This document shows, one piece after another, positions 55,915 to 64,000 of a stretch of DNA of 64,000 nucleotides. Source of the stretch: CAVVYV01 sp963752585 (lineage in GTDB: Bacteria; Actinomycetota; Thermoleophilia; Solirubrobacterales; 70-9). The position numbers and the translations under genes were made by a program. The notes under the pieces are model-generated. The model did no database searches. It was not told the origin of the DNA and saw only the letters and a program-made list of their open reading frames with translations. The DNA lies in contig CAVVYV010000004.1 in NCBI GenBank assembly GCA_963752585.1, forward strand, positions 310,001 through 374,000. Direction: 5' to 3'. The first letter of the stretch is position 1. Each line of letters begins with the position of its first letter.

Positions 55915-56674
55915 GCCGCCACCTCCTGGACCTCGCCCGCGGCGCGGTCGCGGGTGCGCCCGGTCGCGTCGAGGAAGACGTCCTCCAGGGTGGCCGCGGC
56001 GCCGCCGTTGCGCTCGCTCAGGTCGGCCTTGAGCTCGCCGGCGTGCCCTCGCGCACGATCTTGCCGTCGTCGATGATCGCGATCCGGTCGCAGAGCTGGT
56101 CCGCCTCCTCGAGGTACTGGGTCGTCAGGAACACGGTCGTGCCCTGCCGGTTGATCCGGCGCAGCTCCTCCCAGACCGTCAGCCGGCTCGCCGGATCGAG
56201 GCCGGTGGTCGGCTCGTCCAGGAAGAGGACCTCGGGCCGGTGCACAAGAGCCGCCGCCAGGTCGAGCCGGCGCTGCATTCCGCCCGAGTAGCCCTTGGTC
56301 ACCCGGTCCGCGGCGTCCTCGAGCTCGACCAGGGCCAGCAGCTGCTGCGCCCGCTCCTTCGCCTCGGCGGCGCTGAGCCCGAACAGGCGCCCGTGGAGGA
56401 CGAGGAGCTCGCGGCCGGTCTGGCGCGGGTCGAGGCCGGCCTCCTGGAGGGCGACGCCGATCTTGCGGCGGACCCCGTCCGGATCGCCGGCGACGTCAAG
56501 CCCCGCGACCTCGGCACCGCCGGAGGTGATCGTCAACAGAGTCGTCAGCATCCGGACGGTCGTTGACTTGCCCGCGCCGTTGGGGCCGAGGAAGCCGAAG
56601 ATCTCGCCGGTGTGGACCTCGAGGTCCACGCCCCGGACCGCCTCGACCTCGTCATCGCCCGTGTAGGTCTTCAC
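55911..56674 (-). CDS. ABC-2 exporter ATPase (DrrA-like, one frameshift)
   Basis: The ATPase shows VEAVRGVDLEVHTGEIFGFLGPNGAGKSTTVRML (Walker A), VALQEAGLDPRQTG, KGYSGGMQRRLDLAAAL (signature), VLFLDEPTTGLDPASR (Walker B) and FLTTQYLEEADQLCDRI. After a break near 56040 it continues AELKADLSERNGGAAATLEDVFLDATGRT and stops at 55911. The GTG at 56674 is the start used here. Upstream in-frame residues AILAKELVKTY look homologous to the usual beginning of such ATPases but no start codon is found, so a start-region error is possible. Confidence 0.88.
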
Positions 56675-56787
56675 GAGCTCCTTGGCGAGGATGGCCGGAG
56701 CGTCAGGCCGGATTCTGTCCCGGGCGGCCGCGCCCTCTTGACCCTCGGGCCGCGCAGTTGTTGTTTCCGTGCTCTTCCATGAACTAG

Positions 56788-56833
56788 ACTGGACGGTACA
56801 GTACCATAATCGAGACTGTACTGTCCAGTACTG
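56788..56833. promoter_or_regulatory. Dyad between the ABC exporter and the TetR gene
   Basis: GGTACAGTAC and GTACTGTCC lie in inverted orientation 12-14 nt apart, inside ACTGGACGGTACAGTAC...GTACTGTCCAGTACTGG. It sits 24 nt before the TetR start and in the divergent gap to the exporter operon. It is the likely TetR operator controlling both directions. Confidence 0.65.
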
Positions 56834-56856
56834 GTTAGGGGAAGAGAGGAGTTTCG

Positions 56857-57513
56857 GTGGATTCCAGCGTCTCGCCGGCGACAGCGGGGCAGGGAGAGGA
56901 GCCCGGGCGGTCGGCTCAGAAGCGGGAGGCGATCCTGGACGCCGCGAGGACCGCGTTCCTCCGCAACGGCTACCTCGGAACCAGCATGGACGAGATCGCG
57001 GCGGAGGCCGGGGTCTCGAAGCAGACCGTCTACAGGCAGTTCTCCGACAAGGAGGGATTGTTCAACGAGATCGTTCTCGGGACGATCGACCAGGTCGGCG
57101 AGCCGTTCTTCACCGGGGTCGAGACCCTCGAGGACTCCGAGGACCTCGAGGCCGATTTGCGAGAGATCGCCGGCCTGCTGATCAGCATCGTGAGGGACCC
57201 GCGGCTGCTGCAGCTGCGACGTCTGGTGATCGGTGAAGCAGAGCGCTTTCCCGAGCTCGGGCGGACGTACTACGAGCGCGGTCCGGGACGGAGCGCCACG
57301 GGGCTCGCGGCGAGGTTCGGGCGGTTCGCCGAGAAGGGGCTCTTGCGAATCGACGACGCGGAGCTCGCAGCCGAGCAGTTCATCTGGCTCATCCTCTCGA
57401 TCCCGCTCAATCGAGCGATGTTCGACGCAGACGCGGAATTCACGGAGGCCGAGCTGAAGCGCTACGCGGACGAGGCGGTCCGCGTGTTCCTTGCGGCCTA
57501 CGGCCAACCCTGA
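56857..57513 (+). CDS. TetR-family transcriptional regulator
   Basis: This 218-residue protein has the N-terminal HTH AQKREAILDAARTAFLRNGYLGTSMDEIAAEAGVSKQTVYRQFSDKEGLFNEIV. The C-terminal ligand domain follows (LREIAGLLISIVRDPRLLQLRRLVIGEAERFPELG, matching the TetR_C AefR-like pattern with a final FLAAYG). It starts with a GTG, with GAGAGGAG 5-9 nt upstream. The gene is divergent from the ABC-2 exporter, with a shared dyad, which is the typical arrangement for a drug-induced efflux repressor. Confidence 0.92.
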   Translation: MDSSVSPATAGQGEEPGRSAQKREAILDAARTAFLRNGYLGTSMDEIAAEAGVSKQTVYRQFSDKEGLFNEIVLGTIDQVGEPFFTGVETLEDSEDLEADLREIAGLLISIVRDPRLLQLRRLVIGEAERFPELGRTYYERGPGRSATGLAARFGRFAEKGLLRIDDAELAAEQFIWLILSIPLNRAMFDADAEFTEAELKRYADEAVRVFLAAYGQP

Positions 57514-57551
57514 CGGGCGCACCTCCTGGTTGCGTGGTCTCTGGCGCGGCC

Positions 57552-59322
57552 CTAGACGGCGATGATCCCGTCGAGGGTCAGGATGACTCCGCCGGCGACG
57601 AGCGCGGCCGCGAGTAGCCGGCCCGCCCACCGCAGGACCCGGCCCCTGGTGCCCTCGATGGGGGTCGCGGCCACCAAGCCGACCAGCATCGCCACCCCGG
57701 TCGCGATCGCGGCGACGCTGACGAGGACGCCCTCCTCGGCGCCCGCGCCCAGCGCCACCACCAGCAGTGCGGGGCGGGCGACGACGGGGATCGCGACCGG
57801 GACGAGCGCGGCGCGCCAGCCGGGAAGCGCGGGTTCGGGCGAGGGTGGTCTTCGGAAGAGGTCGATCGCGCCGGCGAGACCCGCGACGATCCCGGCGGCG
57901 GTGCGGAACGAGGGGTCGCTGACGTCGAGTGCCTCGAGCAGCGGGTCCCCCAGGGCGGCGGCGGCGCAGACCGCGAGCCCGCCGATCGCCCCGCCGAGGG
58001 CGGCCACGCCGATCGACCTCCCGCGGGGAGCGCCCGGCGCGCGGGACCCCGAACGCGGCCCGGGCGGGGTTCAGCAACAGAACCAGCACCGCGGCCCACA
58101 GCCAGCCCGATGGCGCGTCATCGCCCCCCGAGCTCGACCCTTCGTCCGCCTCGACGATCGGGATCGTCCGCAACAGGCCGGCGAGCGCGTGCTGCTGGTC
58201 GTCCATCCGGGTCTCGCCGTCGATGAACCAGGCGCCCTCCACCCGCTCGGGGCGGGCGGCGTCCGCGGCATCCTCGCCGTCGGACTGCGCTTCCATCGCC
58301 AGTCCGGCGGTGCAGGTGGCGCGTTCGGCGAGCGGCTCTCGGAGGTCGGCTAGCCGGGGCTCCGCCTGGGCGGCCAGCCACCATCCAGTCAGGGCCTCGC
58401 TGATCACGCCGTAGCCCCCGCCGCGGGGGGTGTAGGTGCCCCGCACCAGGCCGCCCCACGGTCCGAAGCGCTGGGCGACCCACCGTGCCTGGGGGCCGAA
58501 GAGCTCGGCCTGGTCGCGGGCGTATTCCGACTCGTTCTCGGTGAGCGCTGGGCCGCGCCGCTCGGGGAACTGCACGGTTTCGGCGGCGCCGTAGGCGGCC
58601 CAGTGATCGGGGATCGGCGGCCAGTGGTCCTCGACCTCGTCGCGCGAGGTCGCGAGGTAGGCGCCGATCCGGTCCGCCGCCTCGCCCCAACCCTCGCCCG
58701 GGAACGCTCGGTGGAGGCGGGCCAGCGCCCAGTAGGCCTCGCCCGTGTAGTACTTGGAGTAGACGCCCGGCTCCGGCGCCCCGCGAGTCAGGTCATACGA
58801 CGCGAGCACCGCGCCCGACGGCTCGGTCTGAGCGAGCAGGAAGCGCCCGAGCCGGCGGAGCAATTCGTCGTGGCGCGGGTCGCCGGTCGCCTCCCGGCGA
58901 ATCGTGAGGCCGGCGGCGAGGAGCGCGGTCGCGCCGGTGTTCACATCGCCGGAGTAGGCGAGCGCGGCCCACCCATCGCGCTCGACGAGCCTTTCGAGGG
59001 CCCAGTCGGTACCACGGTCGGCCGATGGCGACGCCCCAGGCAGCCCCGCCGCCGCGGCCTGGTAGAGGCCCATCGTCACCCCGGCGTGGCGGACCTCGTT
59101 GTACTCGGACGAAGCCGAGTCCTCCTCGGCGTCGTAGAGGTAGAGCCAGCTGCCATCGGCGTCCTGGTTGCGGACGAACCAATCGACGCTCGCCTGTGCC
59201 GATCCTCGGAGCTCTGCCGTGGTCACCGACGGGCAGCGCTCAGGCGGCGCCACCACCGCGAACGCGGCGGCGCTGATCAGTGCCAGGGCAAGGCCTGCTC
59301 GCCAGAGCCGAGTCGCGATCAT
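57552..59322 (-). CDS. Fusion of an exported alpha-toroid-like domain and a MarC-like membrane domain (one frameshift)
   Basis: The N-terminus has a signal or anchor helix (MIATRLWRAGLALALISAAAFAVVAPP). Residues 30-400 look like an alpha/alpha-toroid of the prenyltransferase/terpene-cyclase type: ASVDWFVRNQDADGSWLYLYDAEED, GWAALAYSGDVNTGATALLAAGL, RFLLAQTEPSGAVLASYD and YTGEAYWALARLHRAFPG. In one frame it runs on into GWLWAAVLVLLLNPARAAFG. After a break near 58030 it continues LGGAIGGLAVCAAAALGDPLLEALDVSDPSFRTAAGIVAGLAGAIDLF and ALVPVAIPVVARPALLVV, resembling MarC-family blocks. The ATG overlaps the HTTM gene's stop. Function is unknown. Confidence 0.65.
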
Positions 59323-60413
59323 TGCTTCCGGGCCCTGCGGACGCCGGGCAGGAGCAGCGCCGGGAGCGCGAACCAAGCCGTCAGGGGGAGGCGGCTGAGC
59401 GCAAACACGATGGCCGGCGCGCCGCGGAGCGTGGTGCCGTCCCGGTCCACGACCTCAGGCGGAGAGCCTGGAGGAGCCGGCTCGATCCGAAACCGGGCGA
59501 GCCAGTCGAGCCCGCGTACGACCGCGCCCAATCGCCGCTCGCGAGGGGCGGTCGGGTCGATCCAGATCACCCGATCCCGGGTGGACGGCACCGCCCAGAC
59601 GACGAGCACGGCGATCCCCAGGAGCGAGAAGACTTGGACCGACGCCGAGATCTCGATCGCGACGTGAAAGGCGACGGCGACCCAGACGGCCAGGTAACGC
59701 GTTCGGGGCCACCAGAGCCCGACCGCGATGAAGAGCTCGGTGAGGACGATGAACTTCGCCGCACCGGTGTGGAAGCCGCGGTCGGTGAGGATCGAGATCG
59801 CCCACTCCGGCAGGGGCGTCGCCTCGAGGTCGTCCCGGGCCCGGACGACGCGCTGCCAGGTGACGGTGCCGCCGAACCAGTCGGGATCGAGGAGCTTGCT
59901 GAGGCCGGACGCCCCGTAGATCGCGGCGGACTCGAAGCGGAGCAGCCACAGCGGCCAGGCGGGGGCCGAGAGGTCGAGTGCCGGTCGGCCCCGACGGCGG
60001 CGGAGCCAGGCGTCGAGGGAGAGCTCCCGTCCGCACGGCGCCACCGCAAGCAGCCCGAGGACGATCACCAGGTAGGCCCGGTTGTTGTGGAAGTGGGTGG
60101 TCGATAGGAAGAGGTTGTAGGTGACGATCCCGAACGTGGTCGCCGTCGCCAGCCGGGTGAGGAGGCCGAGAGACATGGCGACTGCGGCCGTCGCCGCCAG
60201 CCAGAGCAGCCCGACGTAGACCTCCTCGGGCACCTCCGGATACCAGGCGGCGTAGGGCTCGTGGAACGCGTCTCGGTATGTCCGCCCGTCGAGGCTGTCG
60301 GTGAGAAACGGCTCCAGATGGAGGAGCACCACCGCGCCGACCAGCACCCTGAGGAGGGCGAGGGCACGCATGCTGACCGACCGACCGAGCAGCTCGTCGA
60401 GCGCGGCGATCAC
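59319..60413 (-). CDS. HTTM-domain membrane protein (vitamin K-dependent carboxylase-like)
   Basis: This 364-residue protein has the HTTM pattern. The N-terminus reads SMRALALLRVLVGAVVLLHLEPFL. GLLTRLATATTFGIVTYNLFLSTTHFHNNRAYLVIVLGLLAVAPCG is a characteristic block of four-helix HTTM proteins. LLRFESAAIYGASGLSKLLDPDWFGGT matches the Q/E-x-x-Y-x-x-G-x-x-K motif of the family. VAFHVAIEISASVQVFSLLGIAVLVVW follows. In animals the related enzyme gamma-carboxylates Glu residues; bacterial members are uncharacterised. Both ends overlap neighbours by 4 nt, so the three-gene unit is translated together. Confidence 0.82.
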   Translation of the reverse strand: MIAALDELLGRSVSMRALALLRVLVGAVVLLHLEPFLTDSLDGRTYRDAFHEPYAAWYPEVPEEVYVGLLWLAATAAVAMSLGLLTRLATATTFGIVTYNLFLSTTHFHNNRAYLVIVLGLLAVAPCGRELSLDAWLRRRRGRPALDLSAPAWPLWLLRFESAAIYGASGLSKLLDPDWFGGTVTWQRVVRARDDLEATPLPEWAISILTDRGFHTGAAKFIVLTELFIAVGLWWPRTRYLAVWVAVAFHVAIEISASVQVFSLLGIAVLVVWAVPSTRDRVIWIDPTAPRERRLGAVVRGLDWLARFRIEPAPPGSPPEVVDRDGTTLRGAPAIVFALSRLPLTAWFALPALLLPGVRRARKQ

Positions 60414-60850
60414 GGCTCTCGTACACGGCTCCGAAGGACCTCGACCTCAGGTGGATCGGCGTTGTGCCAGGACGTCACCGTGGCCTCCAGGTAGCGGGTC
60501 TCGTCGTCGCCCGGGGTATTGGTCGCGACCCAGTCGAGCGCGGAGGAAAGGAACGCGAGCTGGTTGTCGAGCCCGGCGTTCGCGTGGTGGCGGATCGCCG
60601 GGTAGCGCAGGCCCACGTTCGGGACCAGCTCGTCCCAGCGGTATCCCGACCACGGACGCTCGATCGGGATCCGTCGGCCGTCGGCGGTGACCCGGACAAC
60701 ATCCGCCCGCCAGGTGCTCGACTCGGGGAACATCTGGAACGCGAACTCCTTGTGGTCTGAGAAGTAGCCGCGGGCCGCCAACCCGACCTGCAGGGCGACG
60801 ACGGCGACGACCACCACCCGCCGCCCGACCACTCTCACCCTCGGGTTCAC
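60410..60850 (-). CDS. Small exported or anchored partner protein of the HTTM gene
   Basis: This 146-residue protein has a basic N-terminus and one hydrophobic helix (VVVVAVVALQVGLAARGYF). The outside part follows: FAFQMFPESSTWRADVVRVTADGRRIPIERPWSGYRWDELVP and AGLDNQLAFLSSALDWVATNTPGDDETRYLEATVTSW. HKEFAFQMFPESSTW-type segments are found in proteins encoded next to HTTM genes. It starts the operon (GTG 60850), and its stop overlaps the next start. A subunit or substrate role for the HTTM protein is inferred from position only. Confidence 0.65.
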   Translation of the reverse strand: MNPRVRVVGRRVVVVAVVALQVGLAARGYFSDHKEFAFQMFPESSTWRADVVRVTADGRRIPIERPWSGYRWDELVPNVGLRYPAIRHHANAGLDNQLAFLSSALDWVATNTPGDDETRYLEATVTSWHNADPPEVEVLRSRVREP

Positions 60851-60900
60851 GCGGCAACGATGTCACCGCCGCTCGCTCGCCGCTTGCAACGCTGTCGCCG

Positions 60901-61692
60901 GTGTACTTCGAGGCCGACACCGCGGTGCTCGACGCCGCCCAGGCACTGTGCGTCGCGCTCCCCGCCGCGGGGCTGCCGGTCCTGCTGGCGCGGTTCGGCG
61001 GCCGCGGCTGGTCGTTGGTGGCGCCGGCGTCGGTCGTCGCGACGGTGGTCGCGATCACCGTCGCGGCGGCGAGCGCGGACGTCCTCACCTGGATCGCGCT
61101 GCTGCTGGTGCCGCCGGCCTGTGCCCTCGCGCTCGGCTGGGCGGCCCACGGCGCCCGGCCGTGGATGGCGCTCCTCGTCGTGCCGATGCTCGCCGGGGCG
61201 CTGGTCGCTCCCGACGATCCCCTCGGCCGGGTCGCCAGGCTGGCGCTGATCGTCGGCTCATGCGTGACCGTCGGCCGGCTGCTCGCCGGGGCAGCGCCGC
61301 TGACCCTGCTGAAGGCCGGCGTCTACGCGATGGCGGCGATCGACGCCGTCTTCATCTTCGGCGACTTCTTCGGAGAGCAGAACGCCCAGTTCAACGCGGC
61401 TGCCCCGGCCGGCGAGCTGCCGCGGCTTCAGGTGGCCGACATCGGCGACGCCTCAACCGACTACGGCGATTACTTCGTCGCCGGGCTCGTCGGCGGGATC
61501 CTGGCCGCCGAGCGGCGACCGCAAGCGCTTGCGGCGGTGGCGACGTTCGTGGTCGCCAATGCCTTCAACCAGCTCTTCCTCGTCGTCGACTCGCTGCCGG
61601 GCACCGTGCCCCCGGCGCTCGTCCTGCTCGCCTTCGAGGTCCTAGAACGCCGCCCTTGGGGTTTCCGGCGGGCGCGCCTGGGTATGCAATGA
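60901..61692 (+). CDS. Polytopic membrane protein with two intramembrane Asp motifs
   Basis: This 263-residue protein has about eight membrane helices and a GTG start. One predicted helix contains YAMAAIDAVFIFGDFFGEQ and a later one DASTDYGDYFVAGLVGGILAAE. The D of the first and the YGD of the second resemble, loosely, the YD and GxGD motifs of presenilin/signal-peptide-peptidase aspartyl proteases. A PAL-type motif is not seen; TVPPALVLLAFEVLE near the end contains P-A-L, which in those enzymes follows the second Asp. The match is suggestive only. It is divergent from the HTTM operon with a 50-nt gap. Confidence 0.55.
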   Translation: MYFEADTAVLDAAQALCVALPAAGLPVLLARFGGRGWSLVAPASVVATVVAITVAAASADVLTWIALLLVPPACALALGWAAHGARPWMALLVVPMLAGALVAPDDPLGRVARLALIVGSCVTVGRLLAGAAPLTLLKAGVYAMAAIDAVFIFGDFFGEQNAQFNAAAPAGELPRLQVADIGDASTDYGDYFVAGLVGGILAAERRPQALAAVATFVVANAFNQLFLVVDSLPGTVPPALVLLAFEVLERRPWGFRRARLGMQ

Positions 61693-61762
61693 CCTGAATA
61701 GATCCCGCGGCCGGAACGGATGCCGGCCCAAGGTCGGGGCCAAGCCAAGGAAGGTGGGCCCA

Positions 61763-62620
61763 ATGAAGGGAAGGATCCCGTTCATCTCGGTGCTCCTGAT
61801 GCTCGGGGCGCTGATCGTCACCGCGTCGCCGGCGGCGGCGAACGGTCACCCGGCGAAACGGCCCCTCCAGCTGTCGCTGGGGGATTCGTGGGCGTTCGGC
61901 TTTGGCGCGACGGTGCCGAGCGTGGAGGGTTACGTCCCGCAGCTGAACGAGGCGATCAAGGATCGCGGGAAGTGCCCGGGAGCGAGGCATCATCACTTCC
62001 GGGGCGGCTTCCAGTCCCGCGGCGGCTGCCGGCACCTCGAGCTGTTGAACCTCGCGGTCGGTGGCGCGACCACCCCGACCATGGTCGCGGGCCAGTTTCC
62101 CCAGGCGATCCCGCTGCTCGAGGAACGCAACGGCAATAGCCGCAAGCGCGACGACGTCAAGCTGACCACGCTCCACATCGGCGGAAACGACGTCACCAAC
62201 CCGATCATCGCCGCCTGCCTCGGCGGCCCGACGCCGGCGTGCCTGGCGACGATCCAGATCGAGTTCGCCGCTTACGGGAGCGATCTCGACCCGGCGCTCG
62301 CCACGCTCCGCGAGGCGGCGGGGAACCGGGCCCCGATCGTGATCGGGACCTACGACAACCCGATCGCGACCTGCTTCCTCGGAGGGGTTCCCGGTGCAAT
62401 CCAGCTCGGTGCCCTCGCTCTCGAGGGCGGCCCCGGCGTTCCGCAGGGGCTCCACGACATCATCCGGGAGGTCGCCGGCCGATACGACATCGAGGTCGCT
62501 GAGGTCTATGGAGACCTCGCCCCGGAGGACTGGGTCGGCGGGAACGACTGCCTGCACCCGGACGACTCGGGCTACGACAAGGTGACCGACGCGTTCCTGG
62601 AGGTGCTCGGCCTGGGCTAG
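61763..62620 (+). CDS. Secreted SGNH/GDSL hydrolase
   Basis: The ATG at 61763 has AAGGAAGG upstream and begins MKGRIPFISVLLMLGALIVTASPAAANG, a signal peptide. Block I is LQLSLGDSWAFGFGA with the nucleophile Ser (GDSW), block III is LHIGGNDV with the Asn, and block V NDCLHPDDSGYDK gives the catalytic Asp and His. Four or more Cys residues in the mature part probably form disulphides. It acts as an esterase or lipase on the outside of the cell. It converges on the YihY/BrkB gene with only 2 nt between stops. Confidence 0.9.
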   Translation: MKGRIPFISVLLMLGALIVTASPAAANGHPAKRPLQLSLGDSWAFGFGATVPSVEGYVPQLNEAIKDRGKCPGARHHHFRGGFQSRGGCRHLELLNLAVGGATTPTMVAGQFPQAIPLLEERNGNSRKRDDVKLTTLHIGGNDVTNPIIAACLGGPTPACLATIQIEFAAYGSDLDPALATLREAAGNRAPIVIGTYDNPIATCFLGGVPGAIQLGALALEGGPGVPQGLHDIIREVAGRYDIEVAEVYGDLAPEDWVGGNDCLHPDDSGYDKVTDAFLEVLGLG

Positions 62621-62622
62621 CC

Positions 62623-63591
62623 TCAGGCGGTTTTCGCGGGCTTCGGCTCGTCCCGCGGCTCGAGTTGGAGCTCGCGCTCGGCGCCCGGGACGCCCTCGTC
62701 GAACTCTGCGCTTCGCTCCCGCTCGGCGTTCAGCTGATGGCCGAAGAGGATCGCCAGGTTGGTGATCCAGAGCCAGACGAGCAGGACGACCACTCCCGCG
62801 AGAGTGCCATAGGTCTTGTTGTAGGAGCCGAAGTTGGCGACGTAGAAGGCGAACCCGGCGGAGGCGACGATCCAGCCGACGAGGGCAACGACGCTCCCGG
62901 GGGTTACCCAGGCGAAGCCGCGCTGCTTGACGTTCGGCGAGGCGTAGTAGAGGACCGCGAGCATAAGGACGAAGACGGCGGCGAGGATCGGCCACTTCGC
63001 GAGGTTCCAGACGGTCACCGCGGTGGCGGAGACCCCGATCGGATCGGCGACTGCGTCGACGATCGGACCGGTCAACGTCAATCCGAGCGCCATCACCGCG
63101 AGCAGAAGGATCATCGCCAGGGTGACGAGGATCTGCAGAGGGCGGAGATACCAGAACGACCGCCCCTCCCGGGTCTCGTAGATCACGTTCGACGCCTGGA
63201 TGAACGCGCCGACGTAGGCGGAGGCGGACCAGAGCGCGACCAGGGTCCCCAGGAGCAGGGCGAAACCGGCGTTGTCCCGGCTCTCGGTGATCTGCTCGAT
63301 CGGCCCGGAGAAGGTGTCGGCCGCGGACTCCGGCCCGATCCTGGTGACGACCTCGGTGAGCGTGTCGGTCGTCGACTTCGGATCGCCGACCAGGCCGAGG
63401 ATCGAGACGAGGACGATCAGGGCGGGGAAGAGGGCGAGGACTCCGTAGTAGGTGAGCGCCGCCGCCCATGTGGTCAGGTTGTCCTCGCTGAACTCGGTGG
63501 CGGTCCGCTTCAGCGTGGCGGAGAGACCGGATCTACGGTCCACACCCGACGGCTCGTTGTTCCCCCGCTTCGGTGTACTCCCACTCGCCAC
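62623..63591 (-). CDS. YihY/virulence factor BrkB family membrane protein
   Basis: This 322-residue protein has six membrane helices and the family blocks: SEDNLTTWAAALTYYGVLALFPALIVLVSILGLVG, WSASAYVGAFIQASNVIYETREGRSFW, AVLYYASPNVKQRGFAWVTPGSVVALVGWIVASAGFAFYVANFGSYNKTYGTLAGVVVLLVWLWITNLAILFGHQLNAERE. The function of the family is not settled (once called RNase BN). The acidic/basic C-terminal tail is variable in the family. It follows the DUF4235 gene with a 2-nt gap. Confidence 0.93.
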   Translation of the reverse strand: MASGSTPKRGNNEPSGVDRRSGLSATLKRTATEFSEDNLTTWAAALTYYGVLALFPALIVLVSILGLVGDPKSTTDTLTEVVTRIGPESAADTFSGPIEQITESRDNAGFALLLGTLVALWSASAYVGAFIQASNVIYETREGRSFWYLRPLQILVTLAMILLLAVMALGLTLTGPIVDAVADPIGVSATAVTVWNLAKWPILAAVFVLMLAVLYYASPNVKQRGFAWVTPGSVVALVGWIVASAGFAFYVANFGSYNKTYGTLAGVVVLLVWLWITNLAILFGHQLNAERERSAEFDEGVPGAERELQLEPRDEPKPAKTA

Positions 63592-63593
63592 CG

Positions 63594-63869
63594 CTAGGAC
63601 CTCTCGGGAGCCTCTTCCCCAGGCCAGGTCCCGGTTACCCGGGCGAACCCGCGCCGAGCGGTGTGGTCGAAGAGCCCGCGGATGAGCCTGAAGATCGCCC
63701 CCTCCAGGAGGAGTGCTCCGATCAGCTTCACCATCGCGACCTCACGATGCCGGGCATCGGGCGGTTCCTCGTCGTCGAACACGGACCAGAGCCTCTCGAA
63801 CGCTTTCTGGCCGACGAAGCCGGCTACGAGTCCCCCGAGGATGCTGATCGGAATGAAGGCAACCTTCAT
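63594..63869 (-). CDS. DUF4235 small membrane protein
   Basis: This 91-residue protein reads MKVAFIPISILGGLVAGFVGQKAFERLWSVFDDEEPPDARHREVAM, then VKLIGALLLEGAIFRLIRGLFDHTARRGFARVTGTWPGEE. The two helices, the K-x-x-F/ER-x-W block and the final GTWPGE are the DUF4235 pattern found in actinobacteria. The function is unknown. Its ATG overlaps the upstream stop (ATGA) and YihY follows 2 nt downstream, so the three form one operon. Confidence 0.85.
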   Translation of the reverse strand: MKVAFIPISILGGLVAGFVGQKAFERLWSVFDDEEPPDARHREVAMVKLIGALLLEGAIFRLIRGLFDHTARRGFARVTGTWPGEEAPERS

Positions 63870-64000
63870 TCTCCGGCCTCCCGCTCGGCGACCGCACGCG
63901 CGAGCTCGCGCTTGTTCATCTTCGACCTTCCCTCGATCTCGAGGCGCTTCGCCTTCTCGTAGAGCTCCTCGCGGCTGAGATCGGCGATTCCGTTCCGGCT
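63866..64000 (-). CDS. Rho N-terminal-domain-like protein (C-terminal end only)
   Basis: The visible part, whose 5' end is outside the window, reads SRNGIADLSREELYEKAKRL, then EIEGRSKMNKRELARAVAEREAGE. ADLSREELYEKAKRLEI...M(N/S)K(R/E)EL is the SAP-like Rho_N helix pair used in small nucleic-acid-binding proteins of actinobacteria. The stop overlaps the DUF4235 ATG. Confidence 0.7.
   Translation of the reverse strand, partial: SRNGIADLSREELYEKAKRLEIEGRSKMNKRELARAVAEREAGE

Noticed and set aside
61565..63469. A 634-codon minus-strand frame across the SGNH and YihY genes
   Set aside because: It overlaps two clearly recognisable genes in other frames and has no domain.

Overview
The window is high-GC (about 70 %) bacterial DNA with tightly packed genes, many GTG/TTG starts and many 4-nt stop/start overlaps. 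An actinobacterial initiator tRNA, a DUF4235 gene, HxlR/MarR/TetR regulators, a SugABC-like sugar transporter and many soil-type hypothetical genes point to an actinobacterium. The overall style is most like class Thermoleophilia (Solirubrobacterales/Gaiellales). That placement is an inference, because no rRNA gene lies in the window.

A property of the whole window must be kept in mind. At least 25 genes read perfectly only if single-base insertions or deletions are corrected, usually at G/C runs. The broken genes include housekeeping types such as class I aldolase, RecQ, Ppx/GppA and the sugar ABC permease. Most of these breaks are probably draft-sequence errors, so such genes are given as one interrupted CDS with the break noted.

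Layout. 1-6.2 kb: three tandem paralogous GT-C-like membrane proteins, one carrying an in-frame palindromic element. 6.2-10.5 kb: small unknowns, csrA, a thermonuclease, class I fructose-bisphosphate aldolase and a YbdK-type ligase. 10.5-17.3 kb: HxlR regulator with a strong operator, a pseudo-rhomboid, an O-methyltransferase, a GNAT, an MBL hydrolase, an R2-like di-metal protein and a sigma factor fused to an anti-sigma-like tail. 17.3-21.1 kb: MarR, tRNA-Leu(UAA), an SDR, a membrane class III nucleotide cyclase and a coiled-coil unknown. 21.1-24.0 kb: a SipW/TasA-type secretion operon on the minus strand. 24.1-30.4 kb: a ThDP enzyme, two small HTH genes, a flippase-like membrane protein, a DEAD-box helicase, a membrane zincin and a cupin protein. 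30.5-34.8 kb: a complete sugar ABC transporter. 34.8-38.3 kb: pterin dehydratase, a winged-helix regulator divergent from three coupled small genes, and RecQ.

38.35-42.5 kb looks like a small defence island. It starts at a tRNA 3' fragment and holds an EcoRI-family adenine methyltransferase, a translationally coupled DUF262-HNH protein, a TIR-domain protein and an HNH remnant. It is the best candidate in the window for a poorly described system.

42.5-51.1 kb: a flavin amine oxidase-type enzyme, a SnoaL protein, a branched-chain amino-acid-type binding protein, an aldo/keto reductase, a MarR-MFS efflux pair with an operator, Ppx/GppA, and tRNA-fMet with a perfect terminator. 51.2-57.5 kb: a VOC protein, a YWTD-like propeller, an LVIVD-like secreted protein, a flavin-oxidase remnant and an ABC-2 exporter divergent from its likely TetR regulator. 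57.5-64 kb: a three-gene operon (small membrane-anchored protein, HTTM protein, alpha-toroid/MarC fusion), a polytopic protein with presenilin-like Asp motifs, an SGNH hydrolase, a YihY/BrkB protein, DUF4235 and the end of a Rho-N-like gene.
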